From Verrucomicrobiia bacterium (GTDB lineage: Bacteria > Verrucomicrobiota > Verrucomicrobiia > Limisphaerales > CAIMTB01): a stretch of DNA of 64,000 nucleotides. The translations under genes were made by a program, and so were the position numbers. The stretch spans positions 186,001 through 250,000 of the forward strand of contig JAHCBA010000004.1 of NCBI GenBank assembly GCA_019634625.1, written 5' to 3'. Position 1 is the stretch's first letter. The number at the start of each line of letters is the position of its first letter. The notes under the pieces were generated by a model. The model searched no databases. It saw only the letters and a program-made list of their open reading frames with translations, and had not been told where the DNA came from. Shown one piece after another: positions 1-8,730 of this stretch.

Positions 1-1
1 C

Positions 2-523
2 AACTGGTCCTGCGACTTCTCCAAGGTCGGCTACCGCCTTCCCACCGAGTCCGAATGGGAGTTCGCCTGCCGCGGTGGCTACGAAGGCCTCCGCTTCCCC
101 TGGCCCGATTCCCCCTTCATTGACCATTCCCGCGCCAACTACCGCAGCAGCACCAACAACTTCTACGACGTCAGCCCCACCCGCGACTTCCACCCCGACT
201 ACGCCGACTCCCGTCCCCGTTCCAGCCCCGTCGGCTCCTTCCCCCCGAACCAGTACGGACTCCACGACATGTCCGGCAACGTCTGGGAATGGTGCTGGGA
301 CTGGGCCGCCCGTTACCCGTCCGGTTTCCACATCAACCGCACCGGACCCGAAGACGATGAAACCCTCCGCTTCCGCGTCTTCCGCGGTGGCGCCTGGTAC
401 ACCACCGCCGAACGCGTCACCAACGCCTCCCGCTACACCTCCGCCCGTCCCATCGCCACCGTCGAGGATGTCGGATTCCGCGTCATCATCCCCTACCGCC
501 CGACCAGTACCCCCGATCAGTGA
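2..523 (+). CDS. FGE-sulfatase (SUMF1-fold) domain protein, 3' part only
   Basis: The window opens inside this gene; 173 C-terminal residues are visible and the start lies upstream. The blocks are typical of the formylglycine-generating-enzyme fold: RLPTESEWEFACRGG, then GLHDMSGNVWEWCWDW, then RGGAWYTTAERVTNASRY and a final VGFRVI. In true formylglycine-generating enzymes a redox cysteine pair sits near the last block. No cysteine is present there, so this is more likely one of the many FGE-fold binding or modifying proteins than a sulfatase activator. The next gene starts 37 bases downstream on the same strand and may be cotranscribed. Confidence 0.85.
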   Translation, partial: NWSCDFSKVGYRLPTESEWEFACRGGYEGLRFPWPDSPFIDHSRANYRSSTNNFYDVSPTRDFHPDYADSRPRSSPVGSFPPNQYGLHDMSGNVWEWCWDWAARYPSGFHINRTGPEDDETLRFRVFRGGAWYTTAERVTNASRYTSARPIATVEDVGFRVIIPYRPTSTPDQ

Positions 524-560
524 CCGTCCTCCCCAAAGTCCGGTCCAATACCTCAATCCC

Positions 561-1826
561 ATGACGTCCCAGGCCCCCGTCCTCGACACCCACCCGCCGG
601 TTGCCCCTCCCGCCTCGCCGGCACCCGCCCTGGCCCCCCAACTTCGCCTGGCGACGTCCTTCGACGGGATCCTGCCCCGGCGCGATGAATGGGATGCCGC
701 CGTCACAACCCTCGGCGGCACCATCTACCTCACCTTCGACTGGCTCCAGACGTGGTGGGAACACTACGGCCGGGGCGCCCGCCTCCGCCTCTTCCTCTTC
801 GAAGAGGCGGATCGGATCGTCGGAATCCTCCCGCTGTACCTCGAGACGTTTGGGTCCGGCCCCCTCCGTACCGTGGTGGCCCGCCTTGTCGGCGCCAACA
901 TCCCCCCGAAAGCCTTCAATCCCCCCATCCGTCCCGATCTCGCAGGGGCCATGCTCGGACAAGTGATCGCCCACTTGTTCGACAAGGAGGATTGCGACCT
1001 CCTCTCCCTCGGGGGCGTGACCTCGGACTGGATCCAACCCGGGGCCGTGGAAGCCGCCGCCGCCGCCACCCGTGCGGTCGCACACCCCCCCGTGTTCCAC
1101 ACGCGCGACGTCTCCACCCGCTTCCGCCTTCCGTCCACCTTCGACGAGTACCTCGCATCCCTCGGCTCCTCGGAACGGAAAAACCGGCTCAAACGCCTCC
1201 GCAGTCTCGACCGCAACTACCGCGTCGAGCGCGACATCGTTGCCGCTCCGGACCGCGTGGAGGCGGAGTTCGACACCTTCGCCGCCCTCCATGCAGACCA
1301 GTGGCGGCAGGTCGGCAAAGGCGGCCATTTCGAGGCCTGGCCCGGCGCCCTCGCCTACAATCGCGACCTCGTCCGCCGTCAGGCCCGCCACGGTCGCGTC
1401 CAGTTCTTCCGCCTGCTCCTCGATGGCCGGATCGTGGCCAGCCGGTACACCTTCCGTCTCGGTAATACCCTCTATTCCGAACTCCCCGCCCGCGCCGTCG
1501 GTGACCCTTGGGACGGCCTCGGAATTGGCGCCATCTCCCTCATCCGGTTCACCGAGCAGGCCATCGAGGCCGGGATCCGCGAAATCGACAGCGGTCTCGG
1601 CTCCTACACGCACAAAACCCAGCTCGGCGGCGACCAGGTCCCGGTGGGAGTCTGGCGCGTGACCTCTCGCCGCCCCGCGTCGCGCCTCAAGGTCCGTGCC
1701 TTTCATGCCGTCGGCGCCGCCTCCCGCCTGCTCCTCCACAAGCTCTGGTATCGCCGCCTCCTGCCCCGCCTTCCCGCTTGGGTGGGCCGCTCCCAATCCC
1801 TATCCTGCCTGCGCTTCGACGCATGA
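561..1826 (+). CDS. CelD/BioF2-type GNAT N-acetyltransferase
   Basis: A 421-residue protein of the BioF2-like acetyltransferase family (Pfam Acetyltransf_6), often found in cellulose, capsule or exopolysaccharide clusters. Seen: an N-terminal GNAT-like half with YLTFDWLQTWWEHYG, a basic SSERKNRLKRLRSLDR block typical of this family, and a second GNAT half with GRIVASRYTFRLG and a C-terminal ALIRFTEQAIEAG-like helix (here AISLIRFTEQAIEAG). The frame is open far upstream, but that part is low-complexity proline/threonine and overlaps the previous gene, so the ATG at 561 is chosen. The stop overlaps the next gene by four bases (ATGA), suggesting translational coupling. The acyl acceptor is unknown; an envelope sugar is an inference from context. 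Confidence 0.85.
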   Translation: MTSQAPVLDTHPPVAPPASPAPALAPQLRLATSFDGILPRRDEWDAAVTTLGGTIYLTFDWLQTWWEHYGRGARLRLFLFEEADRIVGILPLYLETFGSGPLRTVVARLVGANIPPKAFNPPIRPDLAGAMLGQVIAHLFDKEDCDLLSLGGVTSDWIQPGAVEAAAAATRAVAHPPVFHTRDVSTRFRLPSTFDEYLASLGSSERKNRLKRLRSLDRNYRVERDIVAAPDRVEAEFDTFAALHADQWRQVGKGGHFEAWPGALAYNRDLVRRQARHGRVQFFRLLLDGRIVASRYTFRLGNTLYSELPARAVGDPWDGLGIGAISLIRFTEQAIEAGIREIDSGLGSYTHKTQLGGDQVPVGVWRVTSRRPASRLKVRAFHAVGAASRLLLHKLWYRRLLPRLPAWVGRSQSLSCLRFDA

Positions 1827-3568
1827 TGTGCCATTCGTACCCCTCCCTCCTTCTCCTCGCCTTCTGCCTCGCCTTCGGAGCCGCGGCGCCGGCGGCGACC
1901 TACTACGTCGCCCCCCATGGCAATGATGACAACCCGGGCTCCCTCGACCTCCCATGGCGCACCATCCAGTTCGCCACCAATGTCCTGGCCGCCGGCGATA
2001 CCGTCCGTGTCCAGCCGGGCACCTACGATGAACGCATCCAGTCCGGTCGCGGCGGCTCCAACGAAACCAGCCGCATCACCTTCCTCGCCGACGGTCGCGT
2101 CGTCGTCCGCGGCTGGCGCATCGTCAGCCCCTTCATTTCCGTCCGCGGCTTCGAGGTGACCGGCCACTCCGCCTCCGATGTGTACGCCGGCCACGTCGAG
2201 GTCACCGCCAATGGCGATCATTTCGAGTTCCTCGACAACACCGTTCGCGACGGTATCTACCAGGTTGTCTCCGATGCCGTGTTCTCCACCAGCTCCGAAG
2301 GCCTCGGAACCCTGTCCTCCGCCACGGGCGGCTTCCTCGCATCCCGCTTCCAACCCGGGCAGTTCATCTGGATCGGCCGAGCCTCCCCCAACCCGATCCT
2401 CAACGGCGGCAACCACCGTATCGCCTCGCTCGACAATCACACCCTCGTCGTCACCAACGCCTTCGCCGCCGAAACCGCCCCGCCCGTGTACGTGTCCGGC
2501 GCCATGAACTACGGCCTGGTCCTTCGTACCGGCTCGGAAAACGCCGTCATCCGCGGCAATACCTTCGACAACCTCAGCTTCGATGCCTGGTTCATCCAGG
2601 GCTCCGGCCACCTCCTCGAAACCAACGTCATCACCCGCTCCCAAGGCTGGGATGCCATCCATTTCATGGGCTCCGACCACGTCTTCCGCGGCAACTACAT
2701 CTCCGCCCCCGACCTGGTCGTCTTCCAAAACTCCCCCGATGCCTTCGAAAACTGGCCCACCACCCGCTACGAACGCATCCTCTTCACCGGGAACTTCGTC
2801 AACGGCTTCGCCGGCGTCCTGGGCGCCCAGAAAATGAGCTCCATCACCGACATGGGCCCCCTCACCATCAGCCATAACATCTTCGTGGACGTCAACCGCT
2901 TCAGCATCCGCTTCGCCAATACCACCGTCCGCAACAACGTCTTCCTCAACGTCGGCCCCAACGGCAACGCCGTCACCGCCACCTCCCAGCACGCCCTCAC
3001 CTTCAGCGGCATCTTCGCCACCAACGCCGTCGTCGAAAACAATGTCTTCGTCGGCTGCGGTGCCAGCCGCACCCCGGACACCCATGGCTGGTACGAAGTA
3101 ACTGGCGGCGCCACCGCCAGCTCCCTCGGCCCCAACTTCGTCGCCGGCCCCGCCCCCGAGTTCGCTCCCAAATCCGGTTTCCTCGAAGGCGTCCCCCTCC
3201 TCAACGGCGGCGATCCCGGCTTCGTCAATGTCCTCGATCCCCTCGGCCCCGACGGTATCCCCTTCACCGCCGATGACGGCCTGCGCCTCCGCCCCGACTC
3301 GAAACTCTTCGGCGCCGGTGCCGGCGGCCTCAGCTTCGGTGCCTACCTCGACGCCTCCACACCCCCCCAGCTCGCCATCGCTCCCGCCCCCGATGACGCC
3401 ATCCTCGTCTCCTGGCCCGCTCCGGGCACGGGCTATTCCCTGCAGCGATTCGATCCAGAAGCAGGCTCCTGGTCCCACGTGGACCACACGCCCCAACTCC
3501 TCGACGAGCGCCTCTCGATACGACTGCCCATCGAGAAACCGATGGAACTCTTCCGCCTCGTGAAGTAG
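1823..3568 (+). CDS. secreted right-handed beta-helix protein
   Basis: A 581-residue exported protein. It starts MMCHSYPSLLLLAFCLAFG, a signal peptide cleaved near AAAPAATYY, followed by YYVAPHGNDDNPGSLDLPW, the usual opening of DUF1565-type parallel beta-helix proteins. Repeated short strands such as NAVIRGNTFDNLSF and TTVRNNVFLNV mark the helix coils. A C-terminal fibronectin-like strand region (LAIAPAPDDAILVSWPAPG) is typical of Verrucomicrobia secreted proteins. Such helices bind or cleave polysaccharides, but no lyase catalytic signature can be assigned by eye. The start ATG at 1823 overlaps the upstream stop (ATGA). Confidence 0.85.
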   Translation: MMCHSYPSLLLLAFCLAFGAAAPAATYYVAPHGNDDNPGSLDLPWRTIQFATNVLAAGDTVRVQPGTYDERIQSGRGGSNETSRITFLADGRVVVRGWRIVSPFISVRGFEVTGHSASDVYAGHVEVTANGDHFEFLDNTVRDGIYQVVSDAVFSTSSEGLGTLSSATGGFLASRFQPGQFIWIGRASPNPILNGGNHRIASLDNHTLVVTNAFAAETAPPVYVSGAMNYGLVLRTGSENAVIRGNTFDNLSFDAWFIQGSGHLLETNVITRSQGWDAIHFMGSDHVFRGNYISAPDLVVFQNSPDAFENWPTTRYERILFTGNFVNGFAGVLGAQKMSSITDMGPLTISHNIFVDVNRFSIRFANTTVRNNVFLNVGPNGNAVTATSQHALTFSGIFATNAVVENNVFVGCGASRTPDTHGWYEVTGGATASSLGPNFVAGPAPEFAPKSGFLEGVPLLNGGDPGFVNVLDPLGPDGIPFTADDGLRLRPDSKLFGAGAGGLSFGAYLDASTPPQLAIAPAPDDAILVSWPAPGTGYSLQRFDPEAGSWSHVDHTPQLLDERLSIRLPIEKPMELFRLVK

Positions 3569-3693
3569 TACCTCCCGCCCGGGAGAATCATCGGTCCTCC
3601 GGCCAGTCCCCGGCTCCCGCCCACGTGACGGTCATCCTCCGTGCTCCGCCCCCCGCTTCCATCATTCCCTCCACTCACCGATCCCCTCCCTCC

Positions 3694-4839
3694 ATGGACT
3701 TCTCCTGGTCTCCCGAACAACGCGAACTGCTCGATGCCGTCCAGCGCTTCGCCGCCCAGCACCTCCCCAGCGACCTCATCGCCGATGACCGCCATGACCG
3801 CTTCAACCAGGAGGGCTGGAAGAAGTGCGGCGAGTTCGGCATCCAGGGCCTCCCCGTACCCCCCGAGTACGGCGGCCTCGGCGCCGATCCCCTCACCACC
3901 GTCGGCGCCCTCGAACGTCTCGGCTACGCCTGCAAGGACAATGGCCTCGTCTTCTCCATCAATGCCCACCTCTGGACCGTCGTCATGCCCCTGGTGACCA
4001 CCGGCACCGAAGACCAGAAACGCCGCTACCTCCCCGGCCTCTCCAACGGTTCCCTCATCGGCGCCAATGCCATGAGCGAACCCAATTCGGGTTCCGATGC
4101 CTTCAGCCTCGGTACCACCGCCCGACGCGACGGCCCAAACTACATCCTCAACGGTGGCAAAATCTGGGTCACCAATGGCCCCGTCGCCGATCTCTTCGCC
4201 GTCTATGCCACCCTCGACAAATCCCGCGGCGCCCAAGGCGTCACCGGATTCCTCGTCGAAAAGGGCACCCCAGGCATGGAAATCGGTCGCCGCATCGAAA
4301 AAATGGGCCTCCGTACCTCCCCCATGTCCGAGGTCTTCTTCCAGGACTGCCCCGTCCCCGCCGAAAACCGCCTCGGCGACGAGTTCGGAGGCGCCCACCT
4401 CTTCACCCGCTCCATGACCTGGGAACGCGGCTGCATCCTCGCCAATGCCGTCGGCTCCATGCAGCGCCTCCTCGAACTCTCCATCCGCCACGCCCGCACC
4501 CGGAAGCAATCCGGTCAGCCCATCGGCAAATTCCAGCATGTCTCCGGCCGCATCGTGGACATGAAACTCCGCCTCGAAACCGCCCGCCACCTCCTCTACC
4601 ACGGCGCCTGGGTCCGCTCCCAGGGCAAGGCCGGCTTCCTCGAGGCCGCCCTCGCCAAACTCCACATCTCCGACTGCTGGGTGAAATCCTGCGAGGACGC
4701 CATCCAGATCCACGGCGGCTATGGCTATACCGTCGAGGCCGAAATCGAACGCGAACTCCGCGACGCCATCGGCAGCCGCCTCTACTCCGGCACCAGCGAA
4801 ATCCAGAAGAACCTCGTCGCCTCCCTCCTCGGCCTCTGA
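3694..4839 (+). CDS. acyl-CoA dehydrogenase-family flavoprotein, possibly a prolyl-carrier-protein dehydrogenase
   Basis: 381 residues, the normal length for this FAD family. Family blocks: ANAMSEPNSGSDAFS (residues about 125-138), KIWVTNGPVADLFAVYA, FLVEKGTPGMEIG, QSGQPIGKFQHVSGRIVDMK and the C-terminal LYSGTSEIQKN. The usual JK-loop catalytic glutamate (YEGT in MCAD) is serine here (S365). A glutamate is present in helix G (TWERGC, E244), the position used by isovaleryl-CoA dehydrogenase and, as I recall, by prolyl-PCP dehydrogenases such as PigA/RedW/PltE. Those enzymes also carry a WE(K/R)GC-like block and SGTxxIQK. EtfB, EtfA, an Fe-S oxidoreductase, an adenylation domain and a carrier protein follow, which supports a carrier-bound substrate. 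An ordinary fatty-acid or branched-chain role remains possible. ATG 3694 gives the family N-terminus (MDFSWSPEQRELL). Confidence 0.85.
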   Translation: MDFSWSPEQRELLDAVQRFAAQHLPSDLIADDRHDRFNQEGWKKCGEFGIQGLPVPPEYGGLGADPLTTVGALERLGYACKDNGLVFSINAHLWTVVMPLVTTGTEDQKRRYLPGLSNGSLIGANAMSEPNSGSDAFSLGTTARRDGPNYILNGGKIWVTNGPVADLFAVYATLDKSRGAQGVTGFLVEKGTPGMEIGRRIEKMGLRTSPMSEVFFQDCPVPAENRLGDEFGGAHLFTRSMTWERGCILANAVGSMQRLLELSIRHARTRKQSGQPIGKFQHVSGRIVDMKLRLETARHLLYHGAWVRSQGKAGFLEAALAKLHISDCWVKSCEDAIQIHGGYGYTVEAEIERELRDAIGSRLYSGTSEIQKNLVASLLGL

Positions 4840-4865
4840 TGTTCCAACCCCACCCCCATCCCTCC

Positions 4866-4888
4866 GGAGGGCCGAGCTCCGCGAGGCC
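4866..4888 (+). repeat. variant copy of the 23-bp intergenic repeat
   Basis: A divergent copy of the dispersed repeat whose core is GGACGAGCTCCGCGAGTCC; here the core reads GGCCGAGCTCCGCGAGGCC. It sits in the 86-base gap between the dehydrogenase and etfB. Confidence 0.55.
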
Positions 4889-4925
4889 GCCCGCCCCCTG
4901 ATCCCTCACCCCCCTCCCCTTCCCC

Positions 4926-5651
4926 ATGAAGATCCTCGTCCCCTTCAAACGCGTCCCCGACCCCGCCAGCGCCGGCGCCGCCCAATGGATCGTCAATTAC
5001 TTCGACGAAATCGCCGTCGAGGAGGCCCTCCGCATCCGCGAACGCGCCGAGGCCACCGAAATCGCTGCCGTCACCATCGCCCCCGCCGCCGCCGAGGAAC
5101 AACTCCGCACCGTCCTCGCCATGGGCGTGGATCGCGCCCTCCGCATCGATGATTCCCGCGACCTCGACCCCTCCACCGTCGCCCACCTCCTCGCCGCCGT
5201 CGTCCGCCGCGAACAACCCGACCTCGTCCTCATGGGCAAACAGGCCGTCGATGACGACGCCAGCCAGGTCGGCCCCATGCTCGCCGCCCATCTCGGCTGG
5301 CCCCAGGCAACCTTCGCTTCGAAGATCGAATTCCCCCCCGCCGCCGGCGAAGCGGTCTGCACCCGCGAAACCGACCGCGGCCTCGAAGTCATCGCCGTCC
5401 GCCTGCCCGCCGTCGTCACCACCGACCTCCGCCTCAACGAACCCCGCTACGTCTCCCTCCCAGGCCTCATGAAGGCCCGCCGCCGCCCGATCGATACCCT
5501 CGCCCTCGCGGACCTCGGCGTCGCCGCCGAACCCCGCACCACCGTACTCGATGTCCGCCCCACCGCCCGCCGCTCCGCCGGCATCCGCCTCGAATCCGTC
5601 GAGGACCTCCTCCAACGCCTCCGCGACCACGACCGCGTCCTTGATGCCTGA
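4926..5651 (+). CDS. etfB: electron transfer flavoprotein subunit beta
   Basis: 241 residues starting MKILVPFKRVPDPASAG, the standard EtfB N-terminus. EtfB binds AMP and forms a heterodimer with EtfA, whose FAD takes electrons from acyl-CoA dehydrogenase-type flavoproteins. Seen: DLVLMGKQAVDDDASQVGPM, the conserved AMP-loop region, and LPAVVTTDLRLNEPRY in the recognition-loop region. It sits directly between its likely electron donor (3694-4839) and etfA, whose start is 20 bases after this stop. Confidence 0.93.
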   Translation: MKILVPFKRVPDPASAGAAQWIVNYFDEIAVEEALRIRERAEATEIAAVTIAPAAAEEQLRTVLAMGVDRALRIDDSRDLDPSTVAHLLAAVVRREQPDLVLMGKQAVDDDASQVGPMLAAHLGWPQATFASKIEFPPAAGEAVCTRETDRGLEVIAVRLPAVVTTDLRLNEPRYVSLPGLMKARRRPIDTLALADLGVAAEPRTTVLDVRPTARRSAGIRLESVEDLLQRLRDHDRVLDA

Positions 5652-5670
5652 TCCCCTCCCCCGCCGCCCC

Positions 5671-6639
5671 ATGACCCGAAGCCTCATCCTCATCGAACAC
5701 GACGGACGCCAGCCCCGCGCCGCCTCCCTGCACGCGGTCTCCCTCGCCCGCGCCCTCGGCGGCGAATACGCCTTGCTGGTCCTCGGTTCCCAGATCACCG
5801 ACGTCGCCGCCGCCCTGCGTTCCTATGGCGCCTCGCGGATTCTCACCGCCGATCACCCCGCCCTCCAGGAACCCCTCGCCGATCGGTACGCCGCCGTGGT
5901 CGCCCAGGCCGCTTCCTCCTGGACCACCACCCACCTGCTCGGCACCACCTCCACCTTCTCCAAGGATGTCCTCCCCCGCGTCGCCGCCCTCCTCGACGCC
6001 CCCATGCTCACCGACGTCATGGCCTTCGAATCCCGCGACGACGGCCCGGTGTTCCATCGCCCCCTCAGCGCCGGCAGCCAGCGCGCCACCGTCCGCGTGA
6101 CCGGGGACCGCCTCGTCCTCACCGCCCGCGGCACCGCCTTCCCAATCCCAACCCCCGATCCCTCCGCCTCTCCCTCCCCCGTCGAACCCCTCCCGGTCGA
6201 TGCCGGTTCCCTTCCCTCCGGCACCCGGTTCGTCTCCCGCTCCCAACCCGCCTCCGGCCGCCCCGACCTCACCGAGGCCCGCGTCGTTGTCAGCGGCGGT
6301 CGGCCCCTCGGTGATGCCGCCGCCTTCGATCGCTTGATCGGCGGCCTCGCCGACGCCCTTGGCGGCGCGGTCGGTGCCACCCGCGGTGCCGTGGACGGCG
6401 GCATGGCCCCGAACGACTGGCAGGTCGGACAGACGGGCAAGGTCGTCGCCCCCGAACTCTATTTCGCCATCGGCATCTCCGGCGCCATCCAGCACGTCGC
6501 CGGCATGCAGGACTCCCGCGTCATCGTCGCCATCAACCGCGATCCCGAAGCCCCCATCTTCCAGGTGGCCACCTACGGCCTGGTCGGCGACCTCCACCAG
6601 ATCGTTCCCGACCTGCTCGCCCGCCTCGGCCCCCGTTAG
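5671..6639 (+). CDS. etfA: electron transfer flavoprotein subunit alpha
   Basis: 322 residues with the start at ATG 5671; an in-frame ATG at 5644 would overlap etfB and adds only proline/arginine-rich residues. The C-terminal FAD domain is clear: [10 protein letters not shown], then [55 protein letters not shown] and [16 protein letters not shown]. The protein accepts electrons from the upstream dehydrogenase and passes them to a quinone reductase. The next gene encodes a candidate partner, so the electron branch appears self-contained. Confidence 0.93.
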   Translation: MTRSLILIEHDGRQPRAASLHAVSLARALGGEYALLVLGSQITDVAAALRSYGASRILTADHPALQEPLADRYAAVVAQAASSWTTTHLLGTTSTFSKDVLPRVAALLDAPMLTDVMAFESRDDGPVFHRPLSAGSQRATVRVTGDRLVLTARGTAFPIPTPDPSASPSPVEPLPVDAGSLPSGTRFVSRSQPASGRPDLTEARVVVSGGRPLGDAAAFDRLIGGLADALGGAVGATRGAVDGGMAPNDWQVGQTGKVVAPELYFAIGISGAIQHVAGMQDSRVIVAINRDPEAPIFQVATYGLVGDLHQIVPDLLARLGPR

Positions 6640-6699
6640 TCGCCCGCAGGCGGCCTCCCCCATTCAGATCGGTTCCCGTCGAGCCCCCAAACCCGCCCC

Positions 6700-8730
6700 A
6701 TGGATGCCTTCCTCGCCAACGCCGTACCGACCCGCGAGGTCTTCGGCAACATCTCGCCGTGGATGCGCCTCGCATTCTACGCCCTGATGCTGGCCAGCAT
6801 GGGCTTCCTTGCCTGGCGCGTCGCCTGGCGGGCCCGGCTGTGGTGGCAGGGACGCCCGGGCGGCTTCGAACGCGACTGGCGCGTCTGGATCCGCCGCCTC
6901 GCCGTCTATGCCGCCGCCCAGAAACGCGTCCATCGCAAATCCCTCGGGGCCGTCCTCCATATCCTCCTCTTCAGCGGCTTCGTCGTCCTCACCATCGGCA
7001 CCACCCTCCTCGCCATCGCCGATCAGGGCCCGGTCAACTTCCACCAGGGCACCTACTACCTGCTCTACGAGCTGACCATGGACGTCTTCGGCGTGGCGCT
7101 CTGCGTCGGCTGTCTCCTCGCCCTCTACCGTCGCTGGGCCATCCGCCCCGCCAGTCTCGGCCACCAGCGCAGCGATTGGCTCGTCCTCGCCATCCTCCTT
7201 GCCCTCGGCATCACCGGCTTCCTCCTCGAGGCCCTCCGTCTCCGCTACACCGAAGTCGAACCCGCCATCGCCCGCTGGTCCGTCATCGGCCATCTCATCG
7301 ATCTCACCCTCCTCCGCGGCCTCGACCTCGAAACCTCCCGCACCTGGCACCTCTGGATGTGGTGGATCCATACCTTGCTCGTCGCCGGCCTCTTCGTCGC
7401 CTGGCCCGTCACCCGCTTCCTCCACGTCCTCACCGGCCCCCTCAACCTCGCCCTCCGGCCCGAACGCCATCCCGGCGCCCTCGCCCCCATCTCCATCGAG
7501 GAGGTCGAGGCCAGCGGCCAGACCGGCGTCGCCCAGATCACCGATTTCAACCGCCAGCAACTCCTCAGCCTCGATGCCTGCATGGAATGCGGCCGCTGCG
7601 AGGATGCCTGCCCCGCCTGGGCCACCGGAAAACCCCTCTCCCCCAAGGCCGTCGTCGTGGATCTTCGCGCCGCCATGGCCGCCCCCAACGCCAGCCCGCT
7701 CCATGGCGGCGTCATCCGCCCCGATACCCTCTGGGCCTGCACCATGTGCCAGGCCTGCGTCCACGAATGCCCCGTCCTCATCGGCCACGTCGATCTGATC
7801 GGCGACCTCCGCCGCAACCTCGTCGGTGAAGGCCAGATCGCCGGGCCCCCGGCCAAAGCCCTCTCGGTCACCTGGCGCCAGTTCAATCCCTACGGCCGCC
7901 CCGAGTCCGATCGCATGGCCTGGGCCGCCGGCCTCTCCGTCCCCACCGTCGAATCCCACCCCAACGCCGACTACCTCCTCTGGATCGGCTGCGCCGCCGC
8001 CTTCGATCCCCGTTCCCAGAAAGTCGCCCGCGCCCTCGTCCAGCTCCTCCAGCGGGCCGGTGTCTCGTTCGCCGTCCTCGGCAAACAGGAACGCTGCACC
8101 GGGGATTCAGCCCGGCGCCTCGGCGACGAATTCCTCTTCCAGTTCCTCGCCCGCGGGAATGTCGAAACCCTGAACCGCCATCAGGTGAAGAAAATCATCA
8201 CCTCCTGCCCCCACTGCCTCAATACGCTCAAGAACGAATACCCCCAGTTCGAGGGCACCTACCACGTCCACCACCATTCCCAGCTCCTCGCCGAACTGCT
8301 CCAGTCCGGACGCCTCTCCCCGGGCGACACCCCATCCTCCGACCCCGTCACCCTCCACGACCCCTGCTACCTCGCCCGCGTCAACGGCGAAACCGAAGCC
8401 CAGCGGACCGTCCTCCAAGCCCCCTCCCAGCCGCTCCGGGAAATGCCCCGCTGCGGCTCCAAAACCTTCTGCTGCGGCGCCGGCGGCGGACGCATGTGGT
8501 TCGATGACCCCCCCGCCCAGCGCGTCTCCACCCTCCGCGCCGCCGAGGCCGCCGCCACCGGCGCCAAAACCCTCGCCACCGCCTGCCCCTTCTGCCTCAA
8601 CATGATGTCCGACGCCGTCGCCCGCGGCGGCCCCGCCGAAGGCATGGCCGTCCTCGATATCGCCGAAATCCTTCTCCAACGTCAGCCGCCCTCCCATGGA
8701 CTGCCTCCTCTCCCACCTGCTCACCCGTAG
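6700..8730 (+). CDS. membrane Fe-S oxidoreductase, putative ETF:quinone oxidoreductase
   Basis: 676 residues. N-terminal nitrate-reductase-gamma-like membrane part with several hydrophobic segments (about 22-45, 84-108, 120-142, 160-180, 215-240). Then a two-cluster ferredoxin domain with CMECGRCEDACP (about 294-305) and CTMCQACVHECP (about 347-358). Finally a pair of cysteine-rich CCG-type domains (ITSCPHCLNTLKNEYPQ, FCCGAGGGRMWF, ACPFCLNMMSDA) as in heterodisulfide-reductase-like proteins. Proteins of this build next to etfAB are proposed ETF:menaquinone oxidoreductases that deliver electrons to the membrane quinone pool. The stop lies 35 bases inside the next gene, so expression of the two is likely coupled. 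Role assigned from architecture and position. Confidence 0.88.
   Translation: MDAFLANAVPTREVFGNISPWMRLAFYALMLASMGFLAWRVAWRARLWWQGRPGGFERDWRVWIRRLAVYAAAQKRVHRKSLGAVLHILLFSGFVVLTIGTTLLAIADQGPVNFHQGTYYLLYELTMDVFGVALCVGCLLALYRRWAIRPASLGHQRSDWLVLAILLALGITGFLLEALRLRYTEVEPAIARWSVIGHLIDLTLLRGLDLETSRTWHLWMWWIHTLLVAGLFVAWPVTRFLHVLTGPLNLALRPERHPGALAPISIEEVEASGQTGVAQITDFNRQQLLSLDACMECGRCEDACPAWATGKPLSPKAVVVDLRAAMAAPNASPLHGGVIRPDTLWACTMCQACVHECPVLIGHVDLIGDLRRNLVGEGQIAGPPAKALSVTWRQFNPYGRPESDRMAWAAGLSVPTVESHPNADYLLWIGCAAAFDPRSQKVARALVQLLQRAGVSFAVLGKQERCTGDSARRLGDEFLFQFLARGNVETLNRHQVKKIITSCPHCLNTLKNEYPQFEGTYHVHHHSQLLAELLQSGRLSPGDTPSSDPVTLHDPCYLARVNGETEAQRTVLQAPSQPLREMPRCGSKTFCCGAGGGRMWFDDPPAQRVSTLRAAEAAATGAKTLATACPFCLNMMSDAVARGGPAEGMAVLDIAEILLQRQPPSHGLPPLPPAHP

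Noticed and set aside
486-1796. Long open frame on the minus strand
   Set aside because: Antisense shadow of the acetyltransferase gene; Gly/Glu-rich composition typical of reversed GC-rich codons. The same applies to the many long minus-strand frames opposite the 1-34 kb genes and opposite the metallopeptidase.
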